Of a stretch of DNA of 64,000 bases, positions 8,523 through 17,538 are shown piece by piece. The translations under genes and the position numbers were made by a program. The DNA lies in NCBI RefSeq assembly GCF_013133795.1, contig NZ_JABGBN010000007.1, forward strand, positions 62,001 through 126,000, read 5' to 3'. How positions within the stretch are numbered: the stretch's first letter is position 1; every line of letters begins with the position of its first letter. The notes beneath the pieces are model-generated. The model had not been told where the DNA came from and made no database searches. It worked only from the letters and a program-made list of their open reading frames with translations. Source of the stretch: Pelistega suis. GTDB lineage: Bacteria > Pseudomonadota > Gammaproteobacteria > Burkholderiales > Burkholderiaceae_B.

Positions 8523-8565
8523 AAATGCTCCCATTGTTTAGGTTTGAAACAATAGGAGCATTTTT
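8523..8565 (+). terminator. Bidirectional intrinsic terminator
   Basis: Long inverted repeat: AAATGCTCC at 8523-8531 and ATTGTTT at 8533-8539 pair with AAACAAT at 8547-8553 and GGAGCATTT at 8555-8563, followed by a T-run. It lies between the converging argD transcript and the N-glycosyltransferase gene. Confidence 0.85.
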
Positions 8566-8599
8566 GTATGAAAGGTAAATGAACCTCTCTGTGAACCTA

Positions 8600-10594
8600 T
8601 TACACTTCTAAAGAGGTTTGAGAGTCACTTGCTTTTTTGCTAGTGCTACTCGCTTTTTTAGGCGCACTTTTTTTGGTGGCTGCTTTTTTAGGCGTTGCTT
8701 TTTTAGTGACAGCTGTTTTTTCTTCAGTAGCAGTCACAGCATCCTTTTGTTCTAAAGTATTGACGCGTTTTAATAATTCCTCTCCTAAAGGCGAAGCATT
8801 GCCCGTAAATAGTTTATGTAGGCCGTTATTTTCGATAATATGACGACGTAGTGCAATACGTTCTTCGTGGTTTTCGGCAAGACGAACCGCATGCTCTACA
8901 TATTCATCTACTGTATTCGCAATTAACCACTCAGGTAAGCCGAGTCGTTTAAATAGACCTTCATCAATATGCTCATGTACCTCAGGACCTGTTTTACAAA
9001 TACCGACTAGACCTAAAGTAACCATATCAATGATGCCATTGGTATTGCCAAATGGGAATGGGTTAATCATCATATCGCATTGATAGAGTTTACGTAGATA
9101 TTGATCGTATGGTAAGTGATGATATACCGAAGCATCTTCACCTAAGAAAGATTTAATAAAGCGCTTGATATAAGGGTGTGTAATACCGATAGATTGACCT
9201 AGTGCAAAGTGGAAATGCACTTTGACTTTTGCACGGTTGCGAATCACTTTACACGCTTCTAGGAAGTATGGGTTAAGCTTCATTGTTGTTGAGGCGATAC
9301 CAATATGCACAACTTCTGGTTTTTCAATCAAGCGGTATTCTACTTTATTAGGTGCTAACGCCGATGGTTTGTAAGGTAAAGCATCTTTGGGTAAACGAAT
9401 AAGCTGTTCACTAAAGCAATCTTCTGAACCGACATAATCATCTTCCACAATAACGTACTCAATAAAATCAGAATGCGTGGTGGCTGGGTGACCTAAGGCA
9501 ATGGCTTGGATTGGCGCTAGACGAGTATTACTTGCAAAAATGGTTTCCAAGAACATACCAATGCTTGGCATATATAACACAGCGGCTTGGTATTTTTCGC
9601 AAATTTCTCGAACGAACTTCAATTGCTCAAGAACATTGGATGATGGAATTTGGTGGAACTCATGGAAAACATCGCGCCCCGCTTGATCCACGGAGTCTTG
9701 ACCGATACCAATGATATGGAATTTATCGCGCGCAGCCTCCATAGAAGTTGAGTGCGTACGATAAATAGAGTGTGTAGCATGAAAATGCTCTAATAAAACT
9801 ACCATGACAGGCTTGCCATTAGTTTTTCCAATGACACTGACATCACGGTCTTGCCATCCATTCTTGAGTAGATATTTGCGGATGATGCCGTTGAGTGATT
9901 TTTTGACTAGATGCTTATTGGCATCAATATCATAACTACAATGCATATACACATCGTGGGAGATGGCAGAGGGTAAAGCAGTTAAATCATCTAATTGATT
10001 AAGCTTTTCTGGGAGCCATTTAAGGATGTTATGACGTTTGTTAAAAGCGATTGGAGTGCCGATAAAACGCGGAGATTGTAGCGCAAAACATAGTGCAGCA
10101 CACAAGTATGCAGAACCATTCCAGATAGCGTCAAGATTAATATTGACGGTAGATTCTGGTAAATACATAATGCAGAACTTAACCCATACACTGAGTTGGT
10201 TTGGAATATGTAATTGACCGTCAGGAGTTTTGGTCAAATAGTGAGATAAGATATGGTCTGCATTGACATAGGGTGAGGTAGCAAAGATTAAGGCTAACCA
10301 ACGTTGACGAATGAGAATATCAATACCTTGTTGATACGTTAATTCTAAAGCAGGATTTGTAAATAGCTCGGTAATGAGATTAGCGGCTTTAGTGCAGAAA
10401 TAAATGGTTTGCTCTTCCGTCAATTCAGGAACATTTAGCTGACTAGGAAAGCTATATTCGATATTTTGAAGTGCACCAAAGTTTGCATCTAAGGTGATTA
10501 ATAGTTTAAGAAACTGTTGGGTTGCTTCAGGGAGATTATTCTGTGTAAGTGCTTGCTCAAAGGCATGTAAACTGGCAGCTGGTGTTGTTGTCAT
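8600..10594 (-). CDS. HMW1C-like cytoplasmic N-glycosyltransferase (GT41) with a basic tail
   Basis: Related to Haemophilus HMW1C and Actinobacillus NGT, cytoplasmic enzymes that transfer hexose from UDP-sugar to Asn in N-X-S/T of adhesins. The 664 residues contain an all-helical N-terminal region (about 1-230) and a GT-B fold. The family signatures are clear: HIGIASTTMKLNP near residue 435, YHHLPYDQYL, NPFPFGNTNGIIDMV near residue 525, and CKTGPEVHEHIDEGLFKRLG. Beyond the usual end, at about residue 615, a tail of roughly 45 residues is rich in Lys, Ala, Thr and Ser (repeats such as KKATPKKAATKKSAPKK), resembling histone-H1-like tails. The ATG at 10594 is chosen over a TTG two codons upstream. 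No adhesin, secretion partner or second transferase lies nearby, so its substrate is unknown. Confidence 0.9.
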   Translation of the reverse strand: MTTTPAASLHAFEQALTQNNLPEATQQFLKLLITLDANFGALQNIEYSFPSQLNVPELTEEQTIYFCTKAANLITELFTNPALELTYQQGIDILIRQRWLALIFATSPYVNADHILSHYLTKTPDGQLHIPNQLSVWVKFCIMYLPESTVNINLDAIWNGSAYLCAALCFALQSPRFIGTPIAFNKRHNILKWLPEKLNQLDDLTALPSAISHDVYMHCSYDIDANKHLVKKSLNGIIRKYLLKNGWQDRDVSVIGKTNGKPVMVVLLEHFHATHSIYRTHSTSMEAARDKFHIIGIGQDSVDQAGRDVFHEFHQIPSSNVLEQLKFVREICEKYQAAVLYMPSIGMFLETIFASNTRLAPIQAIALGHPATTHSDFIEYVIVEDDYVGSEDCFSEQLIRLPKDALPYKPSALAPNKVEYRLIEKPEVVHIGIASTTMKLNPYFLEACKVIRNRAKVKVHFHFALGQSIGITHPYIKRFIKSFLGEDASVYHHLPYDQYLRKLYQCDMMINPFPFGNTNGIIDMVTLGLVGICKTGPEVHEHIDEGLFKRLGLPEWLIANTVDEYVEHAVRLAENHEERIALRRHIIENNGLHKLFTGNASPLGEELLKRVNTLEQKDAVTATEEKTAVTKKATPKKAATKKSAPKKASSTSKKASDSQTSLEV

Positions 10595-10703
10595 AATCAA
10601 AATACATAGTAATTGTTGTAGATACTCTTATCATACCGTTTCAGCTATGATAGAACTAGTAAAAAAAGTAATGATTAACACTTTTTAACAGGCTATAAAT
10701 GGA

Positions 10704-10732
10704 CATATCCTCTCTGGGGCAGAGAGGATATG
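10704..10732 (-). terminator. Perfect hairpin after the mcc operon
   Basis: CATATCCTCTCT (10704-10715) and AGAGAGGATATG (10721-10732) form a perfect 12-bp stem with a 5-base loop, 21 bases past the biotin-carboxylase stop. No U-tract follows directly, so it may act as a 3'-end stabiliser as well as, or instead of, a terminator. Confidence 0.55.
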
Positions 10733-10752
10733 AGGGATGAATAGAAAGGAGG

Positions 10753-12768
10753 TTATTCAGAAAGCTTGATGAGTTCTGCGCCATCAGAGACTTGATCACC
10801 GACGGCATAGAAGATTTCTTCGATTTTACCGTCAGAAGGGGATGTAATCGTATGCTCCATTTTCATCGCTTCCATGACTAGCAAGGTTTGACCTGCTTTC
10901 ACTGTATCGCCCGTATTGACGGCAAGTGAAATAATCTTACCTGGCATTGGAGCAACTAAACCTCCACCATGGGCTTGTTCGTCGGCAGAATGATGTAAGT
11001 CGTCAGGTAGTTGAAGATGAGTGACTTGACCTTGATCAAATAGATAAGCGTCTTCACCTTGAACAATGACGCTCATACTTGAGTTAACACCTGCTAAGCA
11101 GACTTGAGTTGCAAAACGTCCATCATTTTCAGTAACACGCCAAGTAAAGGCATGAGATTGTCCATTAAGGGTCAATGTCCATTCCTGTCCTGAACGAGCA
11201 AGTTGTACGATGCAATCAGTTTCTCCATCACGTAGATGAATGGTTTCATTAAAGACCGAAGCAACACGCCAAGTATCGTTTAAGTCCCAAGGGTCAGTAG
11301 AGTGTTGTTGTTGATGCGATGAAGGTGTCATTTGACCACGCTTACTTAATAAAGCAGCAACTAAATGGGCAACACTTGTGACTGAAGCTGCTTGAGCTTT
11401 AGGTAATAATTGCTCCGTATTTTTCTCAATCAACCCTGTGTCCAAATCGGCACTTGTAAAGGCATTATTTGAGAATAAACGACCTAAGAAAGCAATATTA
11501 GTATTAACGCCCACTACTTGGGTATCTGCTAAGGCTTGCTTCATACGAGCGATAGCTTGTTCGCGATCCTTACCCCAAACAATCAGCTTGGCAATCATAG
11601 GGTCATAGAAAGGTGAAATGGTATCGCCTTGACGTACACCACCATCTACACGAGTTCCTTCGTTAATCTCGAATTTAACGTGTTCAGGGAGATGTAGGTA
11701 ATGTAATTGACCAATAGAAGGCAAGAAACCTTTTTCAGGGTTCTCTGCATAAATACGTGACTCAATCGCATGTCCTTTGATTTGTAGGGCAGCTTGTGTG
11801 ACGGGTAGTGGTTCTCCGGCAGCGACGCGTAATTGCCATTCGACAAGATCATAGCCTGTAATCATTTCAGTCACTGGGTGTTCTACTTGTAGACGGGTAT
11901 TCATTTCCATAAAGTAGAAACGACCATCGGGTTCTGCAATAAACTCAACAGTACCTGCGCCGACATAGCCAACAGCTTTAGCGGCGGCAACAGCAGCTTC
12001 GCCCATTTGTTGACGACGTTCTTCGGTCATCCCCGGTGCAGGGGCTTCTTCGATAACTTTTTGGTGACGACGTTGTACTGAGCAATCGCGTTCAAAAAGG
12101 TAAACCGTATTGCCTTGACTATCCGCAAACACTTGAATTTCAATATGACGAGGTTTGCTTAAATAACGCTCGACAAGGACACGATCGTCACCGAAGCTAC
12201 TGATGGCTTCGCGTTTGCAAGAGCTGAGAGCATCTTTAAACTCTGCTTCAGACTGTACAATACGCATGCCTTTACCACCACCACCGGCGCTGGCCTTAAT
12301 TAAGACAGGATAGCCGATACGGTTGGCCTCTTGTTGTAAAAAGTCCGGGTCTTGATTTTCACCGTGATAACCCGGAACAAGCGGTACACCAGCTTTTTCC
12401 ATGAGTGCTTTAGCAGCAGATTTGCTACCCATTGCAGCAATAGAAGAGGCAGGGGGGCCAATAAAGGTAATGCCATTGTCAGCACATGCTTGAGCAAATG
12501 CCTCATTTTCTGATAGAAAGCCATAGCCAGGGTGGATGGCTTGTGCGCCTGTTTTCTTAGCGGCTTCTAGAATGACATCTGCACGGAGGTAACTTTGACG
12601 AGGCTCTGAACCACCGATATAGACAGATTCATCGCATGCGGCAACATGAGCGGCATTGGCATCGGCATCAGAATAAACAGCAACAGTACGAATACCCATT
12701 TTGCGAGCAGTTGCAGCAACACGACATGCAATTTCGCCACGGTTAGCAATGAGAATTTTAGTAAACAT
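10753..12768 (-). CDS. liuD: Methylcrotonyl-CoA carboxylase, biotin-carboxylase (alpha) subunit
   Basis: Carries biotin and carboxylates it with bicarbonate and ATP; with the beta subunit it converts 3-methylcrotonyl-CoA to 3-methylglutaconyl-CoA in leucine breakdown. 671 residues. The biotin-carboxylase domain (about 1-445) shows ILIANRGEIACRV, GYGFLSENEAFA, KASAGGGGKGMR and EMNTRLQVEHPVTEMITG. A linker follows, then the C-terminal biotinyl domain with LLVMEAMKMEHTI (biotinyl Lys) near residue 640. It is the last gene of the liuR-led operon, 15 bases after the beta subunit. The context (isovaleryl-CoA dehydrogenase, LiuR) favours methylcrotonyl-CoA over propionyl-CoA or geranyl-CoA as substrate; this is inference from neighbours. 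Confidence 0.9.
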   Translation of the reverse strand: MFTKILIANRGEIACRVAATARKMGIRTVAVYSDADANAAHVAACDESVYIGGSEPRQSYLRADVILEAAKKTGAQAIHPGYGFLSENEAFAQACADNGITFIGPPASSIAAMGSKSAAKALMEKAGVPLVPGYHGENQDPDFLQQEANRIGYPVLIKASAGGGGKGMRIVQSEAEFKDALSSCKREAISSFGDDRVLVERYLSKPRHIEIQVFADSQGNTVYLFERDCSVQRRHQKVIEEAPAPGMTEERRQQMGEAAVAAAKAVGYVGAGTVEFIAEPDGRFYFMEMNTRLQVEHPVTEMITGYDLVEWQLRVAAGEPLPVTQAALQIKGHAIESRIYAENPEKGFLPSIGQLHYLHLPEHVKFEINEGTRVDGGVRQGDTISPFYDPMIAKLIVWGKDREQAIARMKQALADTQVVGVNTNIAFLGRLFSNNAFTSADLDTGLIEKNTEQLLPKAQAASVTSVAHLVAALLSKRGQMTPSSHQQQHSTDPWDLNDTWRVASVFNETIHLRDGETDCIVQLARSGQEWTLTLNGQSHAFTWRVTENDGRFATQVCLAGVNSSMSVIVQGEDAYLFDQGQVTHLQLPDDLHHSADEQAHGGGLVAPMPGKIISLAVNTGDTVKAGQTLLVMEAMKMEHTITSPSDGKIEEIFYAVGDQVSDGAELIKLSE

Positions 12769-12783
12769 AAGGTGGCTCTCCTA

Positions 12784-14391
12784 TTAGATACGGAATACAC
12801 CAAACTTGGTGTCTTCGATAGGTGCATTAAGGGCTGCAGATAGGCTAAGGGCGAGAACGCGACGCGTATCAGCGGGCTGAATAATGCCGTCGTCCCATAG
12901 GCGTGCAGACGCATAGTAAGGGTGACCTTCGACTTCGTATTTGGCACGAATAGGCGCTTTAAACGCTTCTTCCTCTTCGGCTGACCATGTTTCGCCTTTT
13001 GCTTCGAACTGATCACGTTTAATGGTGGAGAGGACGCTAGCGGCTTGTTCGCCACCCATTACCGAGATACGTGCATTTGGCCACATGTAAAGCATGCGAG
13101 GACCAAAAGCACGGCCACACATGCCGTAGTTACCAGCACCGAAAGAACCGCCAATTAAGACAGTAAATTTAGGCACAGAGGCTGTGGATACGGCAGTCAC
13201 CATCTTAGCACCATGGCGGGCAATTCCTTCGTTTTCATATTTGCGACCGACCATAAAGCCTGTAATGTTTTGTAAGAAAACAAGAGGAATTTTGCGCTGG
13301 CAGCATAATTCAATAAAGTGCGTGCCTTTTTGAGCGGCTTCAGAGAATAAAATGCCGTTGTTGGCAATAATACCGACAGGCATTCCATGAATATGTGCAA
13401 AGCCTGTGACTAGTGTTGTTCCAAAGCGTGCTTTAAATTCATCAAATTCCGAACCATCAACGATACGAGCAATGACCTCACGTACATCAAAAGGCTTACG
13501 AGTATCCACAGGGATAATGCCATTGAGCTCTTCGGGGTTGTATAAAGGCTCTCGTGATGGAATAAGACGTAAAGGAATATCTTTCTTGCGATTTAAGCGA
13601 GCCACCGCTTCACGCGCTAGTTCTAAAGCATGTAAATCATTATTGGCTAAATGGTCTGCTACGCCAGATAAACGAGTGTGGACATCACCACCACCAAGGT
13701 CCTCAGCGGAGACGACTTCACCTGTCGCTGCTTTGACCAACGGAGGTCCCCCAAGGAAAATAGTTCCTTGATTTTTGACGATGATAGATTCGTCACTCAT
13801 CGCAGGGACATAAGCACCACCTGCGGTACATGACCCCATTACCACAGCAATCTGTGCAATGCCGAGAGCGGACATTTGGGCTTGGTTAAAGAAAATCCGT
13901 CCAAAGTGTTCGCGGTCAGGGAAAACCTCATCTTGGCGAGGTAAGTTAGCGCCACCAGAATCGACGAGATAAATACATGGTAGGCGATTTTGTTGGGCGA
14001 TTTCTTGGGCACGTAAGTGTTTTTTGACGGTCATGGGATAGTATGTACCGCCTTTGACGGTTGGGTCATTACATACAATCATGCATTCTATGCCAGATAC
14101 GCGACCAATCCCTGTGATAATGCCTGCACCAGGTGCTTCGTCATCGTACATGCCATGTGCGGCTAATGGTGAGAGTTCCAAGAAGGCACTACCGGGGTCT
14201 AATAATCGCTCAACGCGCTCACGGGGTAACAGTTTCCCGCGAGCGGTATGTTTGTCACGAGCGGATTGACTACCTCCTAATGCCGTTTTATTAAGTTGAA
14301 GCTTTAAGTCATCTACTTGAGCTTGCATACTTGCTGCATTATCTATGAATGCTTGAGAGCGAGTATTAATTTTTGATTGAATAACTGGCAT
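12784..14391 (-). CDS. liuB: Methylcrotonyl-CoA carboxylase, carboxyltransferase (beta) subunit
   Basis: Transfers the carboxyl group from biotin to 3-methylcrotonyl-CoA. 535 residues, the normal length for MCC beta, with the two crotonase-like halves of the carboxyltransferase fold. Seen: [19 protein letters not shown], the acyl-CoA-binding [15 protein letters not shown] near residue 180, [20 protein letters not shown] in the C-terminal half, and [17 protein letters not shown]. It starts at ATG 14391, 29 bases after the thiolase stop. The MVGRKYE context is typical of MCC beta rather than propionyl-CoA carboxylase beta. Confidence 0.92.
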   Translation of the reverse strand: MPVIQSKINTRSQAFIDNAASMQAQVDDLKLQLNKTALGGSQSARDKHTARGKLLPRERVERLLDPGSAFLELSPLAAHGMYDDEAPGAGIITGIGRVSGIECMIVCNDPTVKGGTYYPMTVKKHLRAQEIAQQNRLPCIYLVDSGGANLPRQDEVFPDREHFGRIFFNQAQMSALGIAQIAVVMGSCTAGGAYVPAMSDESIIVKNQGTIFLGGPPLVKAATGEVVSAEDLGGGDVHTRLSGVADHLANNDLHALELAREAVARLNRKKDIPLRLIPSREPLYNPEELNGIIPVDTRKPFDVREVIARIVDGSEFDEFKARFGTTLVTGFAHIHGMPVGIIANNGILFSEAAQKGTHFIELCCQRKIPLVFLQNITGFMVGRKYENEGIARHGAKMVTAVSTASVPKFTVLIGGSFGAGNYGMCGRAFGPRMLYMWPNARISVMGGEQAASVLSTIKRDQFEAKGETWSAEEEEAFKAPIRAKYEVEGHPYYASARLWDDGIIQPADTRRVLALSLSAALNAPIEDTKFGVFRI

Positions 14392-14420
14392 AGTCTATCC
14401 CATTGTGTTTGTGAGTACAG

Positions 14421-15602
14421 TTAGTACATTTCGACAGCAAGTGCTACGGCTTCGCCACCACCAATACAAAGTGTTGCGATACCTTTTTTGCCACTTGTTT
14501 TGCGTAATGCACCGATAAGTGTTGTGAGAATACGGGCACCAGATGCACCAATTGGATGTCCAAGTGCTGTCGCGCCTCCGTGAATATTGACTTTAGCGTG
14601 GTCAAGGTTTAACTCTTGCATGGCAGCCATTGTCACCACGGCAAAGGCTTCGTTGATTTCGTAGAGATCAACATCGTCTTTGGTCCAGCCAGCCTTGTCT
14701 AGACACTTTTGAATCGCGCCGACAGGGGCTGTGGTAAACCATGCTGGTTCGTGAGAGTGCTGGGTATGTGCGACAACGCGGGCAAGAGGTTTAACACCGA
14801 GTTTCTCTGCGGTTGAGGCACGCATTAATACTAATGCGGCGGCACCGTCTGAGATAGAGGAGGCATTAGCCGCGGTCACTGTGCCGTCTTTTTTAAAGGC
14901 TGGACGTAGGGTAGGGATTTTTTCTGGTTTAGCTTTTGTGGGTGCTTCGTCTGTATCAACCACGACATCTCCACCACGACCGGCAATAGTCACAGGGGCA
15001 ATTTCCCATGCAAAACTACCGTCCGCAATCGCTTGATTGGCACGACGGAGAGATTCAATCGCATAAGCGTCTTGTTGCTCGCGCGTGAATTGATACTTGT
15101 CAACGCATTGCTCAGCAAATACGCCCATAGCGGTACCGCGTTGGTAAGCATCTTCTAGACCATCTAATGCCATATGGTCGTAGACAGTAGAGTGACCATA
15201 ACGGTAACCTTGACGCGCTTTAGGTAAAAGGTATGGGGCATTTGACATGCTTTCTTGTCCACCGGCAACGATAACGTCTGCACTACCTGATACCAACATA
15301 TCATGTGCTAGCATAACGGCTTTTAAGCCTGAACCACACACTTTGTGAATCGTTAAAGCACCTACACTTTTAGGCAGACCTGCACCAAGAGTTGCTTGGC
15401 GGGCTGGTGCTTGACCTTGACCGGCTTGAAGCACGTTACCCATAATAACGTCTTGAACATCTTCACCTTTGATACCCGCACGTTCAACGGCAGCTTTAAT
15501 CGCGATAGCCCCTAGTTCATGAGCAGCTAAGCCTGACAAACTACCAAGCATAGCGCCCATGGGTGTACGAACGGCGGAAACAATAACAACGGGATCTGAC
15601 AT
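14421..15602 (-). CDS. atoB: Acetyl-CoA C-acetyltransferase (thiolase)
   Basis: Thiolase that interconverts two acetyl-CoA and acetoacetyl-CoA; in this operon it would draw off the acetoacetate-derived end product of leucine. 393 residues. Catalytic elements: the nucleophilic Cys in HKVCGSGLKAVM near residue 88, the His in GGATALGHPIGASGARI near residue 350, and the second Cys in LCIGGGEA near residue 380. Biosynthetic and degradative thiolases cannot be separated by these motifs alone, but the position between isovaleryl-CoA dehydrogenase and MCC beta favours a catabolic role. Confidence 0.9.
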   Translation of the reverse strand: MSDPVVIVSAVRTPMGAMLGSLSGLAAHELGAIAIKAAVERAGIKGEDVQDVIMGNVLQAGQGQAPARQATLGAGLPKSVGALTIHKVCGSGLKAVMLAHDMLVSGSADVIVAGGQESMSNAPYLLPKARQGYRYGHSTVYDHMALDGLEDAYQRGTAMGVFAEQCVDKYQFTREQQDAYAIESLRRANQAIADGSFAWEIAPVTIAGRGGDVVVDTDEAPTKAKPEKIPTLRPAFKKDGTVTAANASSISDGAAALVLMRASTAEKLGVKPLARVVAHTQHSHEPAWFTTAPVGAIQKCLDKAGWTKDDVDLYEINEAFAVVTMAAMQELNLDHAKVNIHGGATALGHPIGASGARILTTLIGALRKTSGKKGIATLCIGGGEAVALAVEMY

Positions 15603-15635
15603 ATTTAATCCTTTTTAAAAACCTTAAACTATTGA

Positions 15636-16814
15636 CTATTTAGTTTCGTTAAATAATTCACGACCGATGAGCATACGACGAATTTCACTCGTACCTGCAC
15701 CAATCTCGTATAGTTTAGCATCACGCCATAGACGTCCGACAGGGTATTCATTAATGTAACCATTACCCCCTAAAATTTGAATACCTTCGCCTGCCATCCA
15801 AGTCGCTTTCTCTGCGCAGTAGAGAATGACCGCAGCACAATCTTTGCGTACTTGGCGGACATGGTCAGCGCCTGCCTTGTCTAAGTTCTTGCCAACGGTA
15901 TAGCAGAACGCACGGCAAGCTTGTAATGCCGTGTACATATCGGCAATTTTGCCTTGAATAAGCTGGAATTCACCAATCGATTGACCAAATTGTTTGCGGT
16001 CATGGATGTAGGGGACAGCAACATCCATGACGGCTTGCATGATGCCAAGTGGGCCACCTGATAAAACGGCGCGTTCATAGTCTAATCCACTCATTAAGAC
16101 TTTAACGCCACCGTTTAATTCGCCAAGAATATTTTCTTCGGGTACTTCACAATCTTGGAAAACTAATTCACCGGTATGACTACCACGCATACCCATTTTG
16201 TCGAGTTTTTGTGCGATAGAGAAACCTTTGAAGCCTTTTTCGATGATAAAGGCTGTAATGCCTTTAGAATGTGCCTCAGGTTCTGTTTTGGCATAGACGA
16301 CTAAGGTGTCTGCATCTGGACCATTGGTAATCCACATCTTGCTACCGTTAAGAACGTATTTATCACCTTTTTTCTCTGCGCGAAGTTTCATGCTGACGAC
16401 ATCAGAGCCTGCCCCAGGTTCTGACATCGCTAATGCACCAATATGTTCACCAGAAACGAGTTTAGGTAGGTATTTTTGTTTTTGTGCTTCGGTACCGTTA
16501 CGATGGATTTGGTTAACACAAAGATTGGAGTGTGCGCCATAAGATAAGCCAACAGAGGCGCTAGCACGAGAGATTTCTTCCATGGCAATCATGTGAGCTA
16601 GATAGCCTAAGTTGGTACCACCATATTCTTCAGATACAGTAAGACCTAATAGACCCATATCACCGAATTTTTTCCATAAATCCATAGGGAATTGATCTGT
16701 ACGGTCGATTTCTTGGGCGCGGGGCGCAATTTCTGCTTGTGCAAACTCATAAATAGCGCTGCGTAACATATCTAGGTCTTCGCCTAGGTCGAAATTTAAA
16801 CCCGGTAAGTGCAT
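15636..16814 (-). CDS. liuA: Isovaleryl-CoA dehydrogenase
   Basis: Flavoprotein that oxidises isovaleryl-CoA to 3-methylcrotonyl-CoA, passing electrons to electron-transfer flavoprotein. 392 residues, the usual acyl-CoA dehydrogenase length. Seen: [18 protein letters not shown] near residue 135, [36 protein letters not shown] near residue 250 (the position of the isovaleryl-type catalytic Glu), [33 protein letters not shown] at the C-terminus. It is the first enzyme gene after liuR. The ribosome site GGAG lies just upstream of the ATG. The leader contains a palindromic operator (16939-16954) and a perfect hairpin (16884-16902). Confidence 0.92.
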   Translation of the reverse strand: MHLPGLNFDLGEDLDMLRSAIYEFAQAEIAPRAQEIDRTDQFPMDLWKKFGDMGLLGLTVSEEYGGTNLGYLAHMIAMEEISRASASVGLSYGAHSNLCVNQIHRNGTEAQKQKYLPKLVSGEHIGALAMSEPGAGSDVVSMKLRAEKKGDKYVLNGSKMWITNGPDADTLVVYAKTEPEAHSKGITAFIIEKGFKGFSIAQKLDKMGMRGSHTGELVFQDCEVPEENILGELNGGVKVLMSGLDYERAVLSGGPLGIMQAVMDVAVPYIHDRKQFGQSIGEFQLIQGKIADMYTALQACRAFCYTVGKNLDKAGADHVRQVRKDCAAVILYCAEKATWMAGEGIQILGGNGYINEYPVGRLWRDAKLYEIGAGTSEIRRMLIGRELFNETK

Positions 16815-16883
16815 ATTAAATCTCCTAGTTTTAAAGGACGGTAACTATCCAAAAAGTCAGTGTCCTGAAATGGTGAGGGGTCA

Positions 16884-16902
16884 AAAAGGGAAATTCCCTT
16901 TT
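16884..16902. repeat. Perfect inverted repeat in the liuA leader
   Basis: AAAAGGGAA at 16884-16892 and TTCCCTTTT at 16894-16902 are exact reverse complements around one central base. It lies between the LiuR-type operator and the liuA start. The very short centre favours a protein-binding site over an RNA hairpin, but neither can be proved here. Confidence 0.6.
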
Positions 16903-16938
16903 AATCAATCTATACGACGGTTGTATTTTACCTCTTGC

Positions 16939-16954
16939 TTTACGTTAACGTAAA
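16939..16954. promoter_or_regulatory. LiuR-type operator upstream of liuA
   Basis: TTTACGTTAACGTAAA is a perfect 16-bp palindrome. A TAAAAT hexamer lies just downstream on the minus strand (16920s), so the site would overlap the -35 region of a liuA promoter, as expected for a MerR-family regulator. The same core occurs upstream of the regulator gene itself at 17384-17397. Confidence 0.75.
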
Positions 16955-16967
16955 CTTAGGGTTTTCC

Positions 16968-17351
16968 TTAGGTTAGGTTTTTTAAGAGCGTCAAACAATG
17001 TTTTTCTTGCTCCTCCATTTCGGCAAGAGTTTGTTCTAAGTCGGTTTTTTGTTGAAGGAGCTGGTTTTTATGGGTTTGTAGGGCATCAATATAGGTTTTG
17101 AGCTGTGTTGCTGTGCTACCTGGACCGTCATACATATCGATAAGATGACGAATTTCGCTCAGCGGAAATCCCAGACGCTTACCACGTAAAGCAAGTTTTA
17201 AGCGTGTACGATCGCGATGAGTATAAATTCTCTTTTGTCCTTCACGGATGGGATCAAGGATTTGATGATCCTCGTAAAAGCGTAGGGTGCGTGGAGTAAC
17301 ATTAAATTCTTGGGATAATTCTGAGATAGTCCACGTTTTGTCTTTTGCCAT
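16968..17351 (-). CDS. liuR: MerR-family regulator of leucine/isovalerate catabolism
   Basis: Small MerR-type regulator, about 127 residues from ATG 17351 (MAKDKTWTISELSQEF). The N-terminal winged helix-turn-helix shows WTISELSQEFNVTPRTLRFYEDH, followed by IYTHRDRTRLKLALRGKRLGF. A C-terminal coiled coil (about residues 80-125) has heptad-like leucines and glutamines and no conserved metal-binding cysteine cluster. A longer frame reaches back to 17426, but it would run through the palindromic operator at 17384, so the shorter start is preferred. It heads the leucine-degradation operon and probably regulates both itself and liuA. Confidence 0.88.
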   Translation of the reverse strand: MAKDKTWTISELSQEFNVTPRTLRFYEDHQILDPIREGQKRIYTHRDRTRLKLALRGKRLGFPLSEIRHLIDMYDGPGSTATQLKTYIDALQTHKNQLLQQKTDLEQTLAEMEEQEKHCLTLLKNLT

Positions 17352-17383
17352 AATTGTATGAAAATTTATGAGTGAATCAAACC

Positions 17384-17397
17384 TTACGTTAACGTAA
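17384..17397. promoter_or_regulatory. LiuR-type operator upstream of liuR
   Basis: TTACGTTAACGTAA is a perfect 14-bp palindrome with the same core as the site at 16939. On the minus strand TTGACA (17426-17421) lies 17 bases from TAAGGT (17403-17398), so the palindrome would overlap or follow the -10 region of the liuR promoter. Confidence 0.72.
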
Positions 17398-17538
17398 ACC
17401 TTACTATGGTTAATGTGGATTGTCAAGCATATAAGAGCTGTTATATGCTCATTTCTAAATAGATAGATAAATCACTAAGATGCTACTGTATGTCGAGTTT
17501 TCAAATAGGTGTCGGTTTGATTTTCAAAGGAGAGTGTG

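Noticed and set aside
12567-13055. 162-residue open frame on the minus strand
   Set aside because: It overlaps the MCC alpha and beta genes in another frame and has no family features.
17352-17426. Longer N-terminus for LiuR (MTIHINHSKVYVN)
   Set aside because: It would place the palindromic operator inside the coding sequence; the ATG at 17351 fits the family start.
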